Source of the DNA: Bdellovibrio bacteriovorus str. Tiberius
Lineage (GTDB): Bacteria > Bdellovibrionota > Bdellovibrionia > Bdellovibrionales > Bdellovibrionaceae
Length of the DNA stretch: 64,000 bases
Assembly (NCBI RefSeq): GCF_000317895.1
Contig: NC_019567.1
Coordinates: 3,720,001 to 3,784,000 of the forward strand
Reading direction: 5' to 3'
Position numbers and translations under genes: made by a program. The notes below the pieces were generated by a model, which was given only the letters and a program-made list of their open reading frames with translations, was not told the DNA's origin and did no database searches. This document shows positions 44,084-52,777 of the stretch, one piece after another. The stretch's first letter is position 1. Every line of letters begins with the position of its first letter.

Positions 44084-45628
44084 ATGTCGAGCACTGATAA
44101 TTCTGTAGAGTCCGGACCGTTGTATCGCTTTCTGCTAAAGGTGGAACGCGCGGGGAATGCCCTGCCGCAACCGGCTCTGATGTTCTTGTTGTTAACCATT
44201 TTGGTGGTTCTGCTGTCTGCGGTCATCAGTGGTTTGGGTGTTGAGGCCGTTCATCCGGTCAAAAAAGAAACCATCACGGCTGCGAATCTGCTGTCGGTGA
44301 CGGGTTTGCACATGGTTTTGACCGACATGCTGAAAAACTTCACCGGCTTTGCTCCCCTGGGAACAGTTCTTGTGGCGATGCTGGGTTTCAGTCTGACGGA
44401 AAAAAGTGGACTTCTTGGCGCCCTGCTACGATTGCTGGTGATCAAGTCCCCGCGTCAGCTTCTGGTTCCGGCTGTGTTATTGGCGGGAATCATGTCCCAC
44501 ACCGCGGGTGATATCGGTTACGTGTTACTGATTCCTCTTTCCGCAATGGCCTTCCATAGCGCCGGTTTGAATCCATTGGCGGGTCTGGCCATCTGTTTTG
44601 CCGGTGTGTCCGGGGGCTTTGCCGCCAACTTCATGCTCAGCGTGGCCGATCCTGTTTTGTCCGGTCTTTCTCAAGAGGCTGCTCGCATTATTGATCCGGC
44701 TTACACGGTCACCCCGGTGGTGAACTGGTACTTCATGTCGGTTTCATCTGTTTTGATTATTGCTATCGGAACTTTGGTGGCAAAAAAGATCACCCTGCCA
44801 TTTTTGGGCGAATACAAAGGTTCTGCCGAGCGCACCGCGCCTGAACCACTGAATGCTTATGAAAAAAAAGGCCTGCTATGGGCCGGTGTGGTCTTTGCGA
44901 TCTTCGTTCTGCTGGTTTTGTGGGGCACAGTTCCTGACTCAGGATTCCTCAGAAATCCTGCCAATGGTTCTTTGCTGGATTCCCCATTCTTGAAGGGCAT
45001 CATCCCGATGGTGTTCTTCCTGGCGGCCTTCACCGGTGTGGCTTATGGATTTGCGGCAAAGACTTTCAAATCCCAAAGTGATGTGACCAATGCCATGCAA
45101 GACGCCATGGTGACAATGGCACCGTACCTGGTCATGGTTTTCTTTGCGGCGCAGTTTATTTCTTTATTCAATTCGTCTAACGTCGGATTAATTCTGGCAG
45201 TGAAGGGTTCTGAGCTTCTGAAGGACATGCACCTGAGCGCCATCCCGCTGATGATTGGCTTTATCATTCTAACTTGTGTGGTGGATCTGTTCTTAGGAAG
45301 TGCTTCGGCAAAGTGGGCATTGATGGCCCCGGTGTTTGTGCCGATGTTCATGCTTTTGGGAATTGCGCCGGAACTGACACAAGCTTCTTATCGCGTGGCG
45401 GATTCCGTGGTGAATATTATTTCGCCATTGATGCCGTACTTCCCGCTGATTCTGGCGTTTGCGAATAAATATGATCAGAAAGCCCGCCTGGGAACGTTGA
45501 TCGCCCTGATGCTGCCATATTCAATTGCCTTCACGATCTTCTGGTCGCTGTTGCTGTTTGTATGGATCTGGCTGGGTCTGCCTCTGGGACCGGGGGCAAA
45601 TTTGCTCTATGTGATGCCAGGACAATAA
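44084..45628 (+). CDS. AbgT-family transporter
   Basis: 514 residues from ATG 44084, after GAGGGGGA. About 11-13 membrane helices: 'NALPQPALMFLLLTILVVLLSAVIS', 'GILL..SHTAGDIGYVLLIPLSAMAFHSAG', 'FMLSVADPVLSGLSQ', 'MAPYLVMVFFAAQFISLFNSSNVG' and 'KWALMAPVFVPMFMLLGI'. This is the p-aminobenzoyl-glutamate transporter family, whose members take up p-aminobenzoyl-glutamate or export sulfonamides. The substrate here is not settled by sequence. Single gene ending in a bidirectional terminator. Confidence 0.92.
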   Translation: MSSTDNSVESGPLYRFLLKVERAGNALPQPALMFLLLTILVVLLSAVISGLGVEAVHPVKKETITAANLLSVTGLHMVLTDMLKNFTGFAPLGTVLVAMLGFSLTEKSGLLGALLRLLVIKSPRQLLVPAVLLAGIMSHTAGDIGYVLLIPLSAMAFHSAGLNPLAGLAICFAGVSGGFAANFMLSVADPVLSGLSQEAARIIDPAYTVTPVVNWYFMSVSSVLIIAIGTLVAKKITLPFLGEYKGSAERTAPEPLNAYEKKGLLWAGVVFAIFVLLVLWGTVPDSGFLRNPANGSLLDSPFLKGIIPMVFFLAAFTGVAYGFAAKTFKSQSDVTNAMQDAMVTMAPYLVMVFFAAQFISLFNSSNVGLILAVKGSELLKDMHLSAIPLMIGFIILTCVVDLFLGSASAKWALMAPVFVPMFMLLGIAPELTQASYRVADSVVNIISPLMPYFPLILAFANKYDQKARLGTLIALMLPYSIAFTIFWSLLLFVWIWLGLPLGPGANLLYVMPGQ

Positions 45629-45630
45629 AT

Positions 45631-45667
45631 AAAAAAGCCGGGTCGCAAAACCCGGCTTTTTTATTTT
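45631..45667 (+). terminator. Bidirectional terminator between the AbgT gene and the lectin-like gene
   Basis: Stem AAAAAAGCCGGGT (45631-45643) and ACCCGGCTTTTTT (45650-45662), followed by ATTTTT; on the minus strand the same stem is followed by TTTATTTATT. It sits 2 bp after the AbgT stop and next to the stop of the minus-strand gene. Confidence 0.92.
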
Positions 45668-46590
45668 TACTGTTTCCAGGACCGATACCAAATCGCATTG
45701 TCGTTGCCTTTCACGAACACCAGCGTTCGACCGCGCGCAGACGACGTGGCATCCGGGCCGGAGCTTAAACCACCGCCCAACGATTCCCACGCGGACCAGC
45801 CGCCGCTGTACCACTTGTGCCAGAGGGCATTGTCAGTGCCTCGCACATAGACATCAAGACGTCCATTGCCCCAGGAAGACACCCCCGGCGATGACGTTAG
45901 AACTCCACCCAGTGATTCCCAACCGGACCAGCCTCCCCAATACCAGATGTGCCAAAGAGCGTTGTCGGTTCCTCGCACGAACACATCGATGCGACCACTT
46001 GACCAGGACACTGCCGCAGGATCTGAAGTCAGCACTCCTCCGAGCGATTCCCAGCCGGACCAAGCTCCTCCAGTGAACCACTTGTGCCAGAGGGCATTGT
46101 CGCCACCGCGAACAAAGACATCAAGACGTCCCCCCGTCCAAGATGCTGCCGCCGGACCTGATGTCAGGAAGCCACCCAGTGACACCCAAGGCTGCCACAC
46201 ACCGTGACGGAAGGTACGCTGCCAGAGAGCGTTGTCTCCGCCTCGCACGAAGACATCGATGCGATTAGGGCCCCAACAAGCGGCCGCGGGTGAAGAGGTC
46301 AGGAATCCGCCCAGCGAAGTCCAAGAACCCCAGCTTGATCCATTCCAGTGACGATACCAAAGAGCATTGTCAGTTCCGCGAACGAACAAATCTGTGCGGA
46401 AGTTGCTGCGTGAACAGGTGGCCGGATCTGAAGTGCCAACTCCGCCAACGCTGGTCCAGGCGGACCACCCAGGGGGTTGTGGATCATCATGCAGTGGCCC
46501 GTAGGGCGCATCTGTCATCACAAAGCCTTTTGCTGTCAGCGATGTGGCTGTGACTAAAAACAAAATCAGAACTAATTTCGAGAAACGCAT
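45667..46590 (-). CDS. Exported six-repeat beta-propeller lectin-like protein (DUF346/PLL type)
   Basis: 307 residues from ATG 46590, with AAGGAGG upstream and a signal peptide up to LTAKG. The mature protein consists of six tandem repeats of about 46 residues, each with 'W.xWxSLGGxLTSxPAA..W..GRxDVFVRGxDNALWxxxxxGGW'. The DxFVRGxDNALW segment is present six times (the last as LVFVKGNDNAIW). This is the DUF346/PLL-like repeat of sugar-binding propellers. A six-bladed toroid is predicted, with multiple fucose-like sugar sites. Secreted or surface location suggests prey glycan recognition (inference). Repeats are also close at DNA level. Confidence 0.87.
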   Translation of the reverse strand: MRFSKLVLILFLVTATSLTAKGFVMTDAPYGPLHDDPQPPGWSAWTSVGGVGTSDPATCSRSNFRTDLFVRGTDNALWYRHWNGSSWGSWTSLGGFLTSSPAAACWGPNRIDVFVRGGDNALWQRTFRHGVWQPWVSLGGFLTSGPAAASWTGGRLDVFVRGGDNALWHKWFTGGAWSGWESLGGVLTSDPAAVSWSSGRIDVFVRGTDNALWHIWYWGGWSGWESLGGVLTSSPGVSSWGNGRLDVYVRGTDNALWHKWYSGGWSAWESLGGGLSSGPDATSSARGRTLVFVKGNDNAIWYRSWKQ

Positions 46591-46809
46591 ACCATCCTCC
46601 TTGATTCCTGCGTTGGTGAAAATTCTTTCACAGCCAGAAGGTAGCGAAATTAAAGGAAAGAGAAAGTTGATTCGCGTGCTTTGCCAAAATGAACTGCTAA
46701 GTGGTGCTAAAGAAAATCCGGTTGTGAAGACACACCTGTGATCAAACATATTGCGTCCGGAATTTTGCGTAAACAAACTAAAATTGTGCGTAGGAATAAA
46801 GGGGGATCT

Positions 46810-47943
46810 GTGGAAACTGTAGCCTTCGAGCATGAGAACCGGTTCAAAACCATTATCGAGTCTTTGCCAACAGGAATCGTCATGGTGAACAAAGCCGGCT
46901 TCGTGGTCCTGTGCAATGGTGAAATGGAAAAGATGTTTGGATACAATCCCGGCGAACTGAAAGGTTCTCCGATAGAACGACTTGTTCCCATGGGGTCACG
47001 CCCGCACCATCCCCAACACCGCGAAAGCTTCATGCAAAATCCGACCAAGCGCCAAATGGGTGCCGGCCGCGATCTGTCCGGTCTTTGCAAAGACGGCAAA
47101 GAAATCCCGGTCGAGATCGGCCTGAATCACATTGTCATCGACAACAGCAGCTATGCCATTGCTTCCATCGTCGATATCACTGAAAGAAAAACCATCGAAA
47201 CACGGCTGAAGCACGCCTATGATGAACTTCAGCAAAAGAATCAGGAAATGGAACAGTTCGTTTACACCGTTTCCCACGATCTGAAGTCCCCACTGGTGAC
47301 GAGTTCATCTTTTATTGAGTTTATCAAAGAGGACATCAAAAGCGGCAACATGGATGATGTCGCCGATTCCATCGACCGCCTGGAAAAGGCGCACAAGCGC
47401 ATGCAGGAACTTATCAATGATCTGCTGCAGTTAAGTCGCGCCGGCCGCATGGAATTAAACCTTAGCGATGTCAGCATGAGCGACATCATCAACGAGATTC
47501 TGGAAAACTTCTCCAATCGCTTTAAAGACCGCAACATCGACGTGCAAGTGCCGGCAGATCTGCCCAAAGTCATCGGCGACCGGCGCCGCCTTTACCAGGT
47601 TTTGGAAAATCTGGTGACCAATGCCCTGAAGTACGGAACGGACATGCCCCAGCCGCAAATCCAGATCCTGACCAAAGACGCCCCCACTGAAATGCTGGTG
47701 GGCGTGAAGGACAACGGCCCGGGCATTGCACCTGCTTATCACCGAAAAATCTTTGGTTTGTTCCAGCGCTTGGACAACACCAAAGAAGGAACCGGAGTGG
47801 GGCTGGCGATCGTGCAAAGAATCATGCAACTGCACGGAGGGCGTGCCTGGGTTGAATCCCGTGAAAACGAAGGCGCCACGTTCTGGCTGGCCTTCCCAAA
47901 ATTTTTCACCGAGCGAGGAGCCTTCGATGCAACCAAGTCATGA
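46810..47943 (+). CDS. PAS sensor histidine kinase (GTG start)
   Basis: 377 residues starting at GTG 46810, preceded by AAAGGGGGA; a GTG at 46738 has no ribosome site. PAS domain at residues ~10-125 ('IESLPTGIVMVNKAGFVVLCNGEMEKMFGYNPGELKG'), coiled coil, HisKA with His156 in 'FVYTVSHDLKSPLVTS', and HATPase with 'LENLVTNALKYG', 'DNGPGIAP' and 'GTGVGLAIVQRI'. Cytoplasmic. It opens a three-gene operon; its last 17 bp overlap the response regulator gene, suggesting coupled translation. Confidence 0.88.
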   Translation: METVAFEHENRFKTIIESLPTGIVMVNKAGFVVLCNGEMEKMFGYNPGELKGSPIERLVPMGSRPHHPQHRESFMQNPTKRQMGAGRDLSGLCKDGKEIPVEIGLNHIVIDNSSYAIASIVDITERKTIETRLKHAYDELQQKNQEMEQFVYTVSHDLKSPLVTSSSFIEFIKEDIKSGNMDDVADSIDRLEKAHKRMQELINDLLQLSRAGRMELNLSDVSMSDIINEILENFSNRFKDRNIDVQVPADLPKVIGDRRRLYQVLENLVTNALKYGTDMPQPQIQILTKDAPTEMLVGVKDNGPGIAPAYHRKIFGLFQRLDNTKEGTGVGLAIVQRIMQLHGGRAWVESRENEGATFWLAFPKFFTERGAFDATKS

Positions 47944-48403
47944 TGAAGAACATCCATTAAGAATTCTGCTGGTTGAAGACAATGACGATCACGCCCTGAT
48001 CGTCATGAGGAACCTCAAAAAAGAATCCTTTGTTCACAAAGTGGACCGGGTCAGCGACGGAGTTCAGGCCCTGCAGTATCTGCGAGGACTGACTCCCTAT
48101 CAAAGCCGGGAAAAGCCGGACATCATTCTGCTGGATCTGAAACTGCCCCGCCTTGACGGGCACGAAGTTCTTTCGGAAGTCAAAGATGACGCCAAACTTC
48201 GCAAGATCCCCATCATTGTACTGACCACCTCAGACGCGGAAGTCGACAAACTGAAGGCCTACGACCTGCACGCCAACAGCTATCTGGTAAAGCCATTGCA
48301 GGCCGAAGACTTAAAAAAAATGGTCGAAAGCATGGCGACCTACTGGGGTATCTGGAATCGCAATATCAGCAAGCCGGAAGCCTCCCCTGAAAAGGAGCAC
48401 TGA
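47927..48403 (+). CDS. Single-domain response regulator (Rcp1-like)
   Basis: 158 residues from ATG 47927 (GCGAGGAG upstream). Just a receiver domain: acidic pocket 'LLVEDNDDHALIV', phospho-acceptor Asp70 in 'PDIILLDLKLPRLDGHEVL', Thr in 'IIVLTTSDAE', Lys in 'YLVKPL'. It resembles Rcp1-type regulators that receive phosphate from bacteriophytochrome-like kinases and have no output domain. The gene lies between a histidine kinase and a hybrid kinase, overlapping the former by 17 bp and the latter by 1 bp. It may relay phosphate between them. Confidence 0.9.
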   Translation: MQPSHDEEHPLRILLVEDNDDHALIVMRNLKKESFVHKVDRVSDGVQALQYLRGLTPYQSREKPDIILLDLKLPRLDGHEVLSEVKDDAKLRKIPIIVLTTSDAEVDKLKAYDLHANSYLVKPLQAEDLKKMVESMATYWGIWNRNISKPEASPEKEH

Positions 48404-50472
48404 TGTCACCGCTGAAGCCACTGAATATTCTGCTGGTGGAGGACAACGACGAACACGCCTTCATCATTTCGCGCTATCTTCGCCGCATAAAGGATGTGCC
48501 TGAGATCACTCTGGACCGGGCCGCGATGCTGAAGGCCGCCCTGCAGCTGATCGACGGCAAAAAATATGATCTGGTGCTGCTGGATCTGCGCCTGCCGGAC
48601 AGCGACCTGGATGAAACTCTGCCACGCATGCAGTCGATACTCCCCGACGCCCCGATCATTATTCTTTCCGCCTTGGAGGATCGGGAGTTCGCCCTGAGAA
48701 AAGTGCATGAGGGTGCCCAGGACTACCTGTGCAAGTCCGAACTGTCCTCTGAAACCCTGGTTCGGGGAATTTATGCCGCCATCGAAAGAAAATCCGCCGA
48801 AGTTCTGATGCGCCAGCAGTTTGAACAAATGCAGACGCTATTTGATTTTTCCAAATTCGTCATGACCGAACCTTATCCAGAGCAAATGATCGAACATCTG
48901 CGCCAAAGCGCTTTGAAGTGCCTGAAGCTTTCCGCCGTCGAACTGATCCGCAGGGACTCTGAAAAAATGTCAGAAGAATTCGCAAAATCCAGCTTCTGGG
49001 GTCTGCAGACTCCGAAACTGCTGCTGGATGGTGATTTGGCGATGAAGCTTTCCTCTTTCCGGGACTTGCGGGAAGAGGGTTTCAACACTTGCCTGCTCGT
49101 GCCCGTACAGGGACTTGAAAAAAATCAGCTGTTTGGTTTGTTACTTCTGATGAACAAGGCCATCCGTCATTTCTCTGAGGAAGAAGTCCGCTTTATTCAG
49201 TCTTTGGTGAACACTCTTTCCATCGCCATGAGCCGTAACGCCCTTCACAAAGAGCTTGAAGAGCGCATTCAGGAGCTTCATGCCGCCCACAGGAAAAAAG
49301 ACGACTTTCTGGCGACATTGTCCCATGAGCTGCGTACTCCGTTGAATATCATCAAAGGAGGCCTGGATCTTTTAAAGGGTTCTGATCCCAACTCGCGCGA
49401 ATATCATGATGCGCTGGACGCCATTGAACGAAACCTGAATCATGAAATCCGTCTGGTGTCAGACACCCTTGAGATTTCCCGCATCACCACCGGCAAAACA
49501 AGACTGAATCTGAAAAAGATCATCGTGCAGGAACTAATTCAATCGGTTACGGAGTCCTTGGAAAGTGCGGCGTATGCCAAGAATATTTCAGTTCAACTGA
49601 CTTGCAGCGAAGTGGCCACGCCAGCAGTGGTGGATCCGGATCGCTTCCGCCAGATTCTTTGGAATCTTTTGTCCAACGCAATCAAGTTCACCTCCAACGG
49701 CGGCCGTATCCAGGTCCGTTGTGAACGGCACGCTTCGCAGTTTAGCGTATCGGTTCAGGATTCCGGCCAGGGGATTGAAAGCGAAAACTTGCCGTATATA
49801 TTTGAAAAATTCTGGCAGGAGGATTCGGGCATAAACCGCAAACGCATGGGACTGGGTTTGGGGCTTTCCATCGCCAAACACCTGACTGAACTTCACGGTG
49901 GCAACATCGAAGTCAGCAGCCCCGGTAAAAATCAGGGCGCCACCTTCCGTTTCCAGTTGCCATTGGTGTCAGTTGAAACCACACAGGGAGCGGCCCTGAC
50001 CTTAAGCGGACAAAGTGAAAATCTTCAGTTTGTCGAAACCGAAACCCAGGGCTCCCTTTCAGGTTTGCATGTGTTTTTGGTGGATGATTCTGAAGATACA
50101 CTTGTTCTGATCAAGCGCCTGCTGCAAAGAGAGGGTGCTTTAGTCACGGATACTTCTTTACCCAAGCAGGCTTTGTCACTTTTGAAAGAGGGCAAGTTTG
50201 ATATTCTGATTTCGGACATCGGCATGCCCGAGATGGACGGCTATGAACTGATTCGTGCTTTACGGGACTGGGAAGGCCCGCGGAATCGCCACCTGCCGGC
50301 AATAGCCTTGTCGGCTTATACCAGCACTGAAGATATCAGAAAGGCGCTGGAGTCCGGATTCCAGCAGCACTTAAGCAAACCCAGTCCGATCAAAAACATT
50401 GTCAAAGAAGTCTTGCGGCTGACGGGGAAAACCCCGCCACGACCTCAGCCTCTTTTAAACAATGGCTTGTAA
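48403..50472 (+). CDS. Hybrid histidine kinase: REC-GAF-HisKA-HATPase-REC
   Basis: 689 residues; ATG overlaps the previous stop (TGATG). Domains: N-terminal receiver with Asp61 ('YDLVLLDLRLPDSDLDE'), GAF-like region (~145-290), HisKA with His in 'LATLSHELRTPLNIIKGG', HATPase ('LWNLLSNAIKFTSNG', 'DSGQGIES', 'GLGLGLSIAKHL'), and a C-terminal receiver with Asp605 ('DILISDIGMPEMDGYE') and 'HLSKPS'. Two receivers flank the kinase, so it can both receive and pass phosphate. Its last 28 bp overlap the converging DoxX gene. Confidence 0.9.
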   Translation: MSPLKPLNILLVEDNDEHAFIISRYLRRIKDVPEITLDRAAMLKAALQLIDGKKYDLVLLDLRLPDSDLDETLPRMQSILPDAPIIILSALEDREFALRKVHEGAQDYLCKSELSSETLVRGIYAAIERKSAEVLMRQQFEQMQTLFDFSKFVMTEPYPEQMIEHLRQSALKCLKLSAVELIRRDSEKMSEEFAKSSFWGLQTPKLLLDGDLAMKLSSFRDLREEGFNTCLLVPVQGLEKNQLFGLLLLMNKAIRHFSEEEVRFIQSLVNTLSIAMSRNALHKELEERIQELHAAHRKKDDFLATLSHELRTPLNIIKGGLDLLKGSDPNSREYHDALDAIERNLNHEIRLVSDTLEISRITTGKTRLNLKKIIVQELIQSVTESLESAAYAKNISVQLTCSEVATPAVVDPDRFRQILWNLLSNAIKFTSNGGRIQVRCERHASQFSVSVQDSGQGIESENLPYIFEKFWQEDSGINRKRMGLGLGLSIAKHLTELHGGNIEVSSPGKNQGATFRFQLPLVSVETTQGAALTLSGQSENLQFVETETQGSLSGLHVFLVDDSEDTLVLIKRLLQREGALVTDTSLPKQALSLLKEGKFDILISDIGMPEMDGYELIRALRDWEGPRNRHLPAIALSAYTSTEDIRKALESGFQQHLSKPSPIKNIVKEVLRLTGKTPPRPQPLLNNGL

Positions 50473-50834
50473 AGATGCCAGTATCCTGTGGCCGCCATTA
50501 CATGCAAAGCAATCATCACCACAGGCATAATGACGTTTTCAAGACCTGGTGTCAGGAACGAATGGAAAAGGAAGATCTGCAGTGTGATCGGCGCCAGAAC
50601 CACCAAAGCCAGAGGTGCTGCAAAGCCGCTCAACAACAAAGCCCCGCAGATGACTTCAGTCCCTTTAAGAACCGGAAAGAAATAAGGCGCTGCCATCATC
50701 CCACCCATGAAGGCCATCGCCCCTTCGGGCATAGTCGGTGGTGCCGGGATGAATTGCAAAAAGCCATTCAAACCAAAAACAAAGTAAATCAAACCCAGTA
50801 AATAACGGGAACCTGTTGCCAATTTAGATTGCAT
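50445..50834 (-). CDS. DoxX-like membrane protein
   Basis: 129 residues, four membrane helices. 'YLLGLIYFVFGLNGFLQFIPAPP', 'KGTEVICGALLLSGFAAPLALVVLAPITLQIFLFH' match the DoxX fold and align with the product at 27949-28323 (both have F-G-L-N-G-F and I-C/G-G-A-x-L-L). A downstream gene of a minus-strand run with the SRPBCC (11 bp away) and DUF1428 genes. Overlaps the hybrid kinase 3' end by 28 bp. Confidence 0.78.
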   Translation of the reverse strand: MQSKLATGSRYLLGLIYFVFGLNGFLQFIPAPPTMPEGAMAFMGGMMAAPYFFPVLKGTEVICGALLLSGFAAPLALVVLAPITLQIFLFHSFLTPGLENVIMPVVMIALHVMAATGYWHLYKPLFKRG

Positions 50835-50845
50835 AAACTCTCTCC

Positions 50846-51391
50846 TTATTTCTGCTCAAGCTGTGTTTTCAAATTTATCAGGCTCTGATCCATATCCCGG
50901 ATGATATGATCTTCGCCACCAAAGATCTTGTTAAAAAGGAAGCTCATCACGTTCATCGGAATGGACATTTCATCGTGCATGCCCATTGTCACTTTGGTCT
51001 GAGCAGCGTCCACTGATTCCGTGATCACGTAGGAATCAAAGCTGGCTTCCATCGGCACCTTAAAGCGAATTTCGGTGTCCACGCGGCTGTTGTCGACCAG
51101 ATTTTTAATCTCTTGCTCGCCCACACCCACGTCTTTGACGGCACTTTCCCAGGTCACGATAAAGCCCACAGTCCCGTCTTCGCCCTTGTAGTCCATTTTG
51201 ACTTTGGGATCTTTCAGAAACCACGCATTCCAAAGATTCTGGTGCTTTAACTGCTTCACATAAGCATAAACATCCGCTTGAGGCCGGTCGATGATGATAT
51301 CACGACTAACCTTGAAATCTTTGGGTGCAATCAGACCCAACACCAAAAACAAAGCCACCAAAGAGCCAACTATAATTCCAAATGTTTTCAT
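50846..51391 (-). CDS. Membrane-anchored SRPBCC protein
   Basis: 181 residues. An N-terminal helix (FGIIVGSLVALFLVLGLIA) probably anchors it, followed by an SRPBCC domain: 'KVSRDIIIDRPQADVYAYVKQLKHQNLWNAWFLKDPKV', 'GTVGFIVTWESAVKDVGVGEQEI', 'MHDEMSIPMNVMSFLF'. This type binds hydrophobic small molecules; the exact role is unknown. It stands between the DUF1428 gene (15 bp) and the DoxX gene on the minus strand. Confidence 0.8.
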   Translation of the reverse strand: MKTFGIIVGSLVALFLVLGLIAPKDFKVSRDIIIDRPQADVYAYVKQLKHQNLWNAWFLKDPKVKMDYKGEDGTVGFIVTWESAVKDVGVGEQEIKNLVDNSRVDTEIRFKVPMEASFDSYVITESVDAAQTKVTMGMHDEMSIPMNVMSFLFNKIFGGEDHIIRDMDQSLINLKTQLEQK

Positions 51392-51406
51392 AAACCGTCC
51401 TGAATC

Positions 51407-51766
51407 CTACTTATCCACGATCGTCTTGAAGCCGCCATAAGCCATGCGTTTCATATTGAATGGCATCTTGTCCGGGGTCATTTCCTTCATTTTTGGATCA
51501 TTCATCATCGCTTTGTTGGCACGATCGCGGGCCGCACGGGATTTATAGGTGATCCAGGAAAACACGATCACTTCATCGGATTTCGCTTTGGTCAACTTCG
51601 GAAATGGCAGGGCCCATTCAATATTCATGTCATCCCCGACACACTCTTTGTATTCCAAGGCCCCGTGCTTCAGAAAGATTTTGGAAGCCTGCATCGCCAT
51701 CTTGCGATACTGGGCCATGTTCTTTTTGGGAACAGTCAGTACAAATCCGTCAACGTATTTTGCCAT
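51407..51766 (-). CDS. DUF1428 family protein
   Basis: 119 residues. 'MAKYVDGFVLTVPKKNMAQYRKMAMQASKIFLKHGALEYKECVGDD' and 'DEVIVFSWITYKSRAARDRANKAMMNDPKM' are typical of DUF1428, a dimeric alpha-beta barrel-like fold. No function known. It is the first gene of a minus-strand run of three and is divergent from the VOC-SRPBCC pair. Confidence 0.9.
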   Translation of the reverse strand: MAKYVDGFVLTVPKKNMAQYRKMAMQASKIFLKHGALEYKECVGDDMNIEWALPFPKLTKAKSDEVIVFSWITYKSRAARDRANKAMMNDPKMKEMTPDKMPFNMKRMAYGGFKTIVDK

Positions 51767-51874
51767 GTGATTCCTCCTGCTTGTGTTTTTATGTATTCCT
51801 TCGCACTCACTTGAGACTTATTGCCACATTATTAACAATATATGGAATCTGCCCACTTCTGGAAGGAGAAATGC

Positions 51875-52291
51875 ATGGTAAACCAAATCTACGTGAATCT
51901 TCCTGTCAAGAATCTGAAAAGATCCATGGAGTTCTTCAGCAATCTGGGTTTTGAATACAACATGAAGTTCACCAACGACAGCGCCGCCTGCATGGTCATG
52001 GGTAAAGATATCTTTGCCATGCTGCTGGATGAAAACTTCTTCCAGACCTTCACCGACAAAAACATCATCGATGCCGGAAAAAACATCGAAGTCATCACCT
52101 GCTTTTCGGTGGATTCAAAAGAGCAGGTCGATGCGCTGATCGACAAAGCTAAAAAAGCCGGAGGCTCGTCCGCACGGCCGCCCACAGACTATGGTTTTAT
52201 GTACAGCCGCAGTTTTGAGGATCTGGACGGGCATGTTTGGGAAGTTGTCAGCTATTCTGGCGAAGAGCCACCAAAGCAGGAGGACGTATGA
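51875..52291 (+). CDS. VOC-family protein
   Basis: 138 residues from ATG 51875, after GGAAGGAG. Begins 'MVNQIYVNLPVKNLKRSMEFFSNLGF' and ends 'GFMYSRSFEDLDGHVWEVVSYS', the paired beta-alpha-beta-beta-beta units of the glyoxalase/bleomycin-resistance superfamily. Glu in 'HVWEV' and Asn/Gln near the N-terminus are in ligand positions, though metal-binding cannot be judged. The stop overlaps the next start (TATGA). Confidence 0.88.
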   Translation: MVNQIYVNLPVKNLKRSMEFFSNLGFEYNMKFTNDSAACMVMGKDIFAMLLDENFFQTFTDKNIIDAGKNIEVITCFSVDSKEQVDALIDKAKKAGGSSARPPTDYGFMYSRSFEDLDGHVWEVVSYSGEEPPKQEDV

Positions 52292-52761
52292 ACGATTTAA
52301 AAGTCGTACCCGCCGGGGATCGAAACATTGTTATCACACGCACCTTCAAAGCCTCGAAAGAAAAAATCTTTGATGCCTATACCAAGCCAGAACATCTGAA
52401 GCGCTGGCTCTTGGGGCCCAAAGGCTGGACGCTGCCAGTGTGCACACTGGATCCCAAACCGGGCGGCGAATATCACTATATGTGGCGCCATGAGGACGGC
52501 CGAGAAATGGGCATGCACGGAGTGGTCAAAGAAATCCATCGTCCCGATCACCTGCAGACCACAGAACTTTTCGATGAACCGTGGTATCCGGGCGAAGGCG
52601 TGAATGATCTGTCGCTGACCGAGGACGGCACCACCACTTTGCACACCGTGGTCTTGCGCTATGAATCCAAAACAGCGCGCGACATGGTATTACAATCCGG
52701 CATGCATCGCGGACTCAGCGAAAGCTACAATCGCCTGGAAGACCTTCTGCGGATCATGTAA
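52288..52761 (+). CDS. AHSA1-type SRPBCC protein
   Basis: 157 residues; ATG overlaps the VOC stop by four bases, so translation is coupled. 'VITRTFKASKEKIFDAYTKPEHLKRWLLGPKGW', 'GGEYHYMWRHEDG', 'TTLHTVVLRYESKTARDMVLQSGMHRGLSESYNRLEDLL' match the activator of Hsp90 ATPase 1-like (AHSA1) subfamily. Members of this type often occur beside ArsR or VOC genes. Function is not known; this one has Gly-rich loop 'KPGGEYHY'. Confidence 0.88.
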   Translation: MNDLKVVPAGDRNIVITRTFKASKEKIFDAYTKPEHLKRWLLGPKGWTLPVCTLDPKPGGEYHYMWRHEDGREMGMHGVVKEIHRPDHLQTTELFDEPWYPGEGVNDLSLTEDGTTTLHTVVLRYESKTARDMVLQSGMHRGLSESYNRLEDLLRIM

Positions 52762-52777
52762 GCAAACCTATCCTGAA

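Noticed and set aside
45780-46400. Repeated DNA segments considered as CRISPR or tandem repeat array
   Set aside because: The period of about 138 bp is the coding repeat of the propeller protein, in frame and without spacers.
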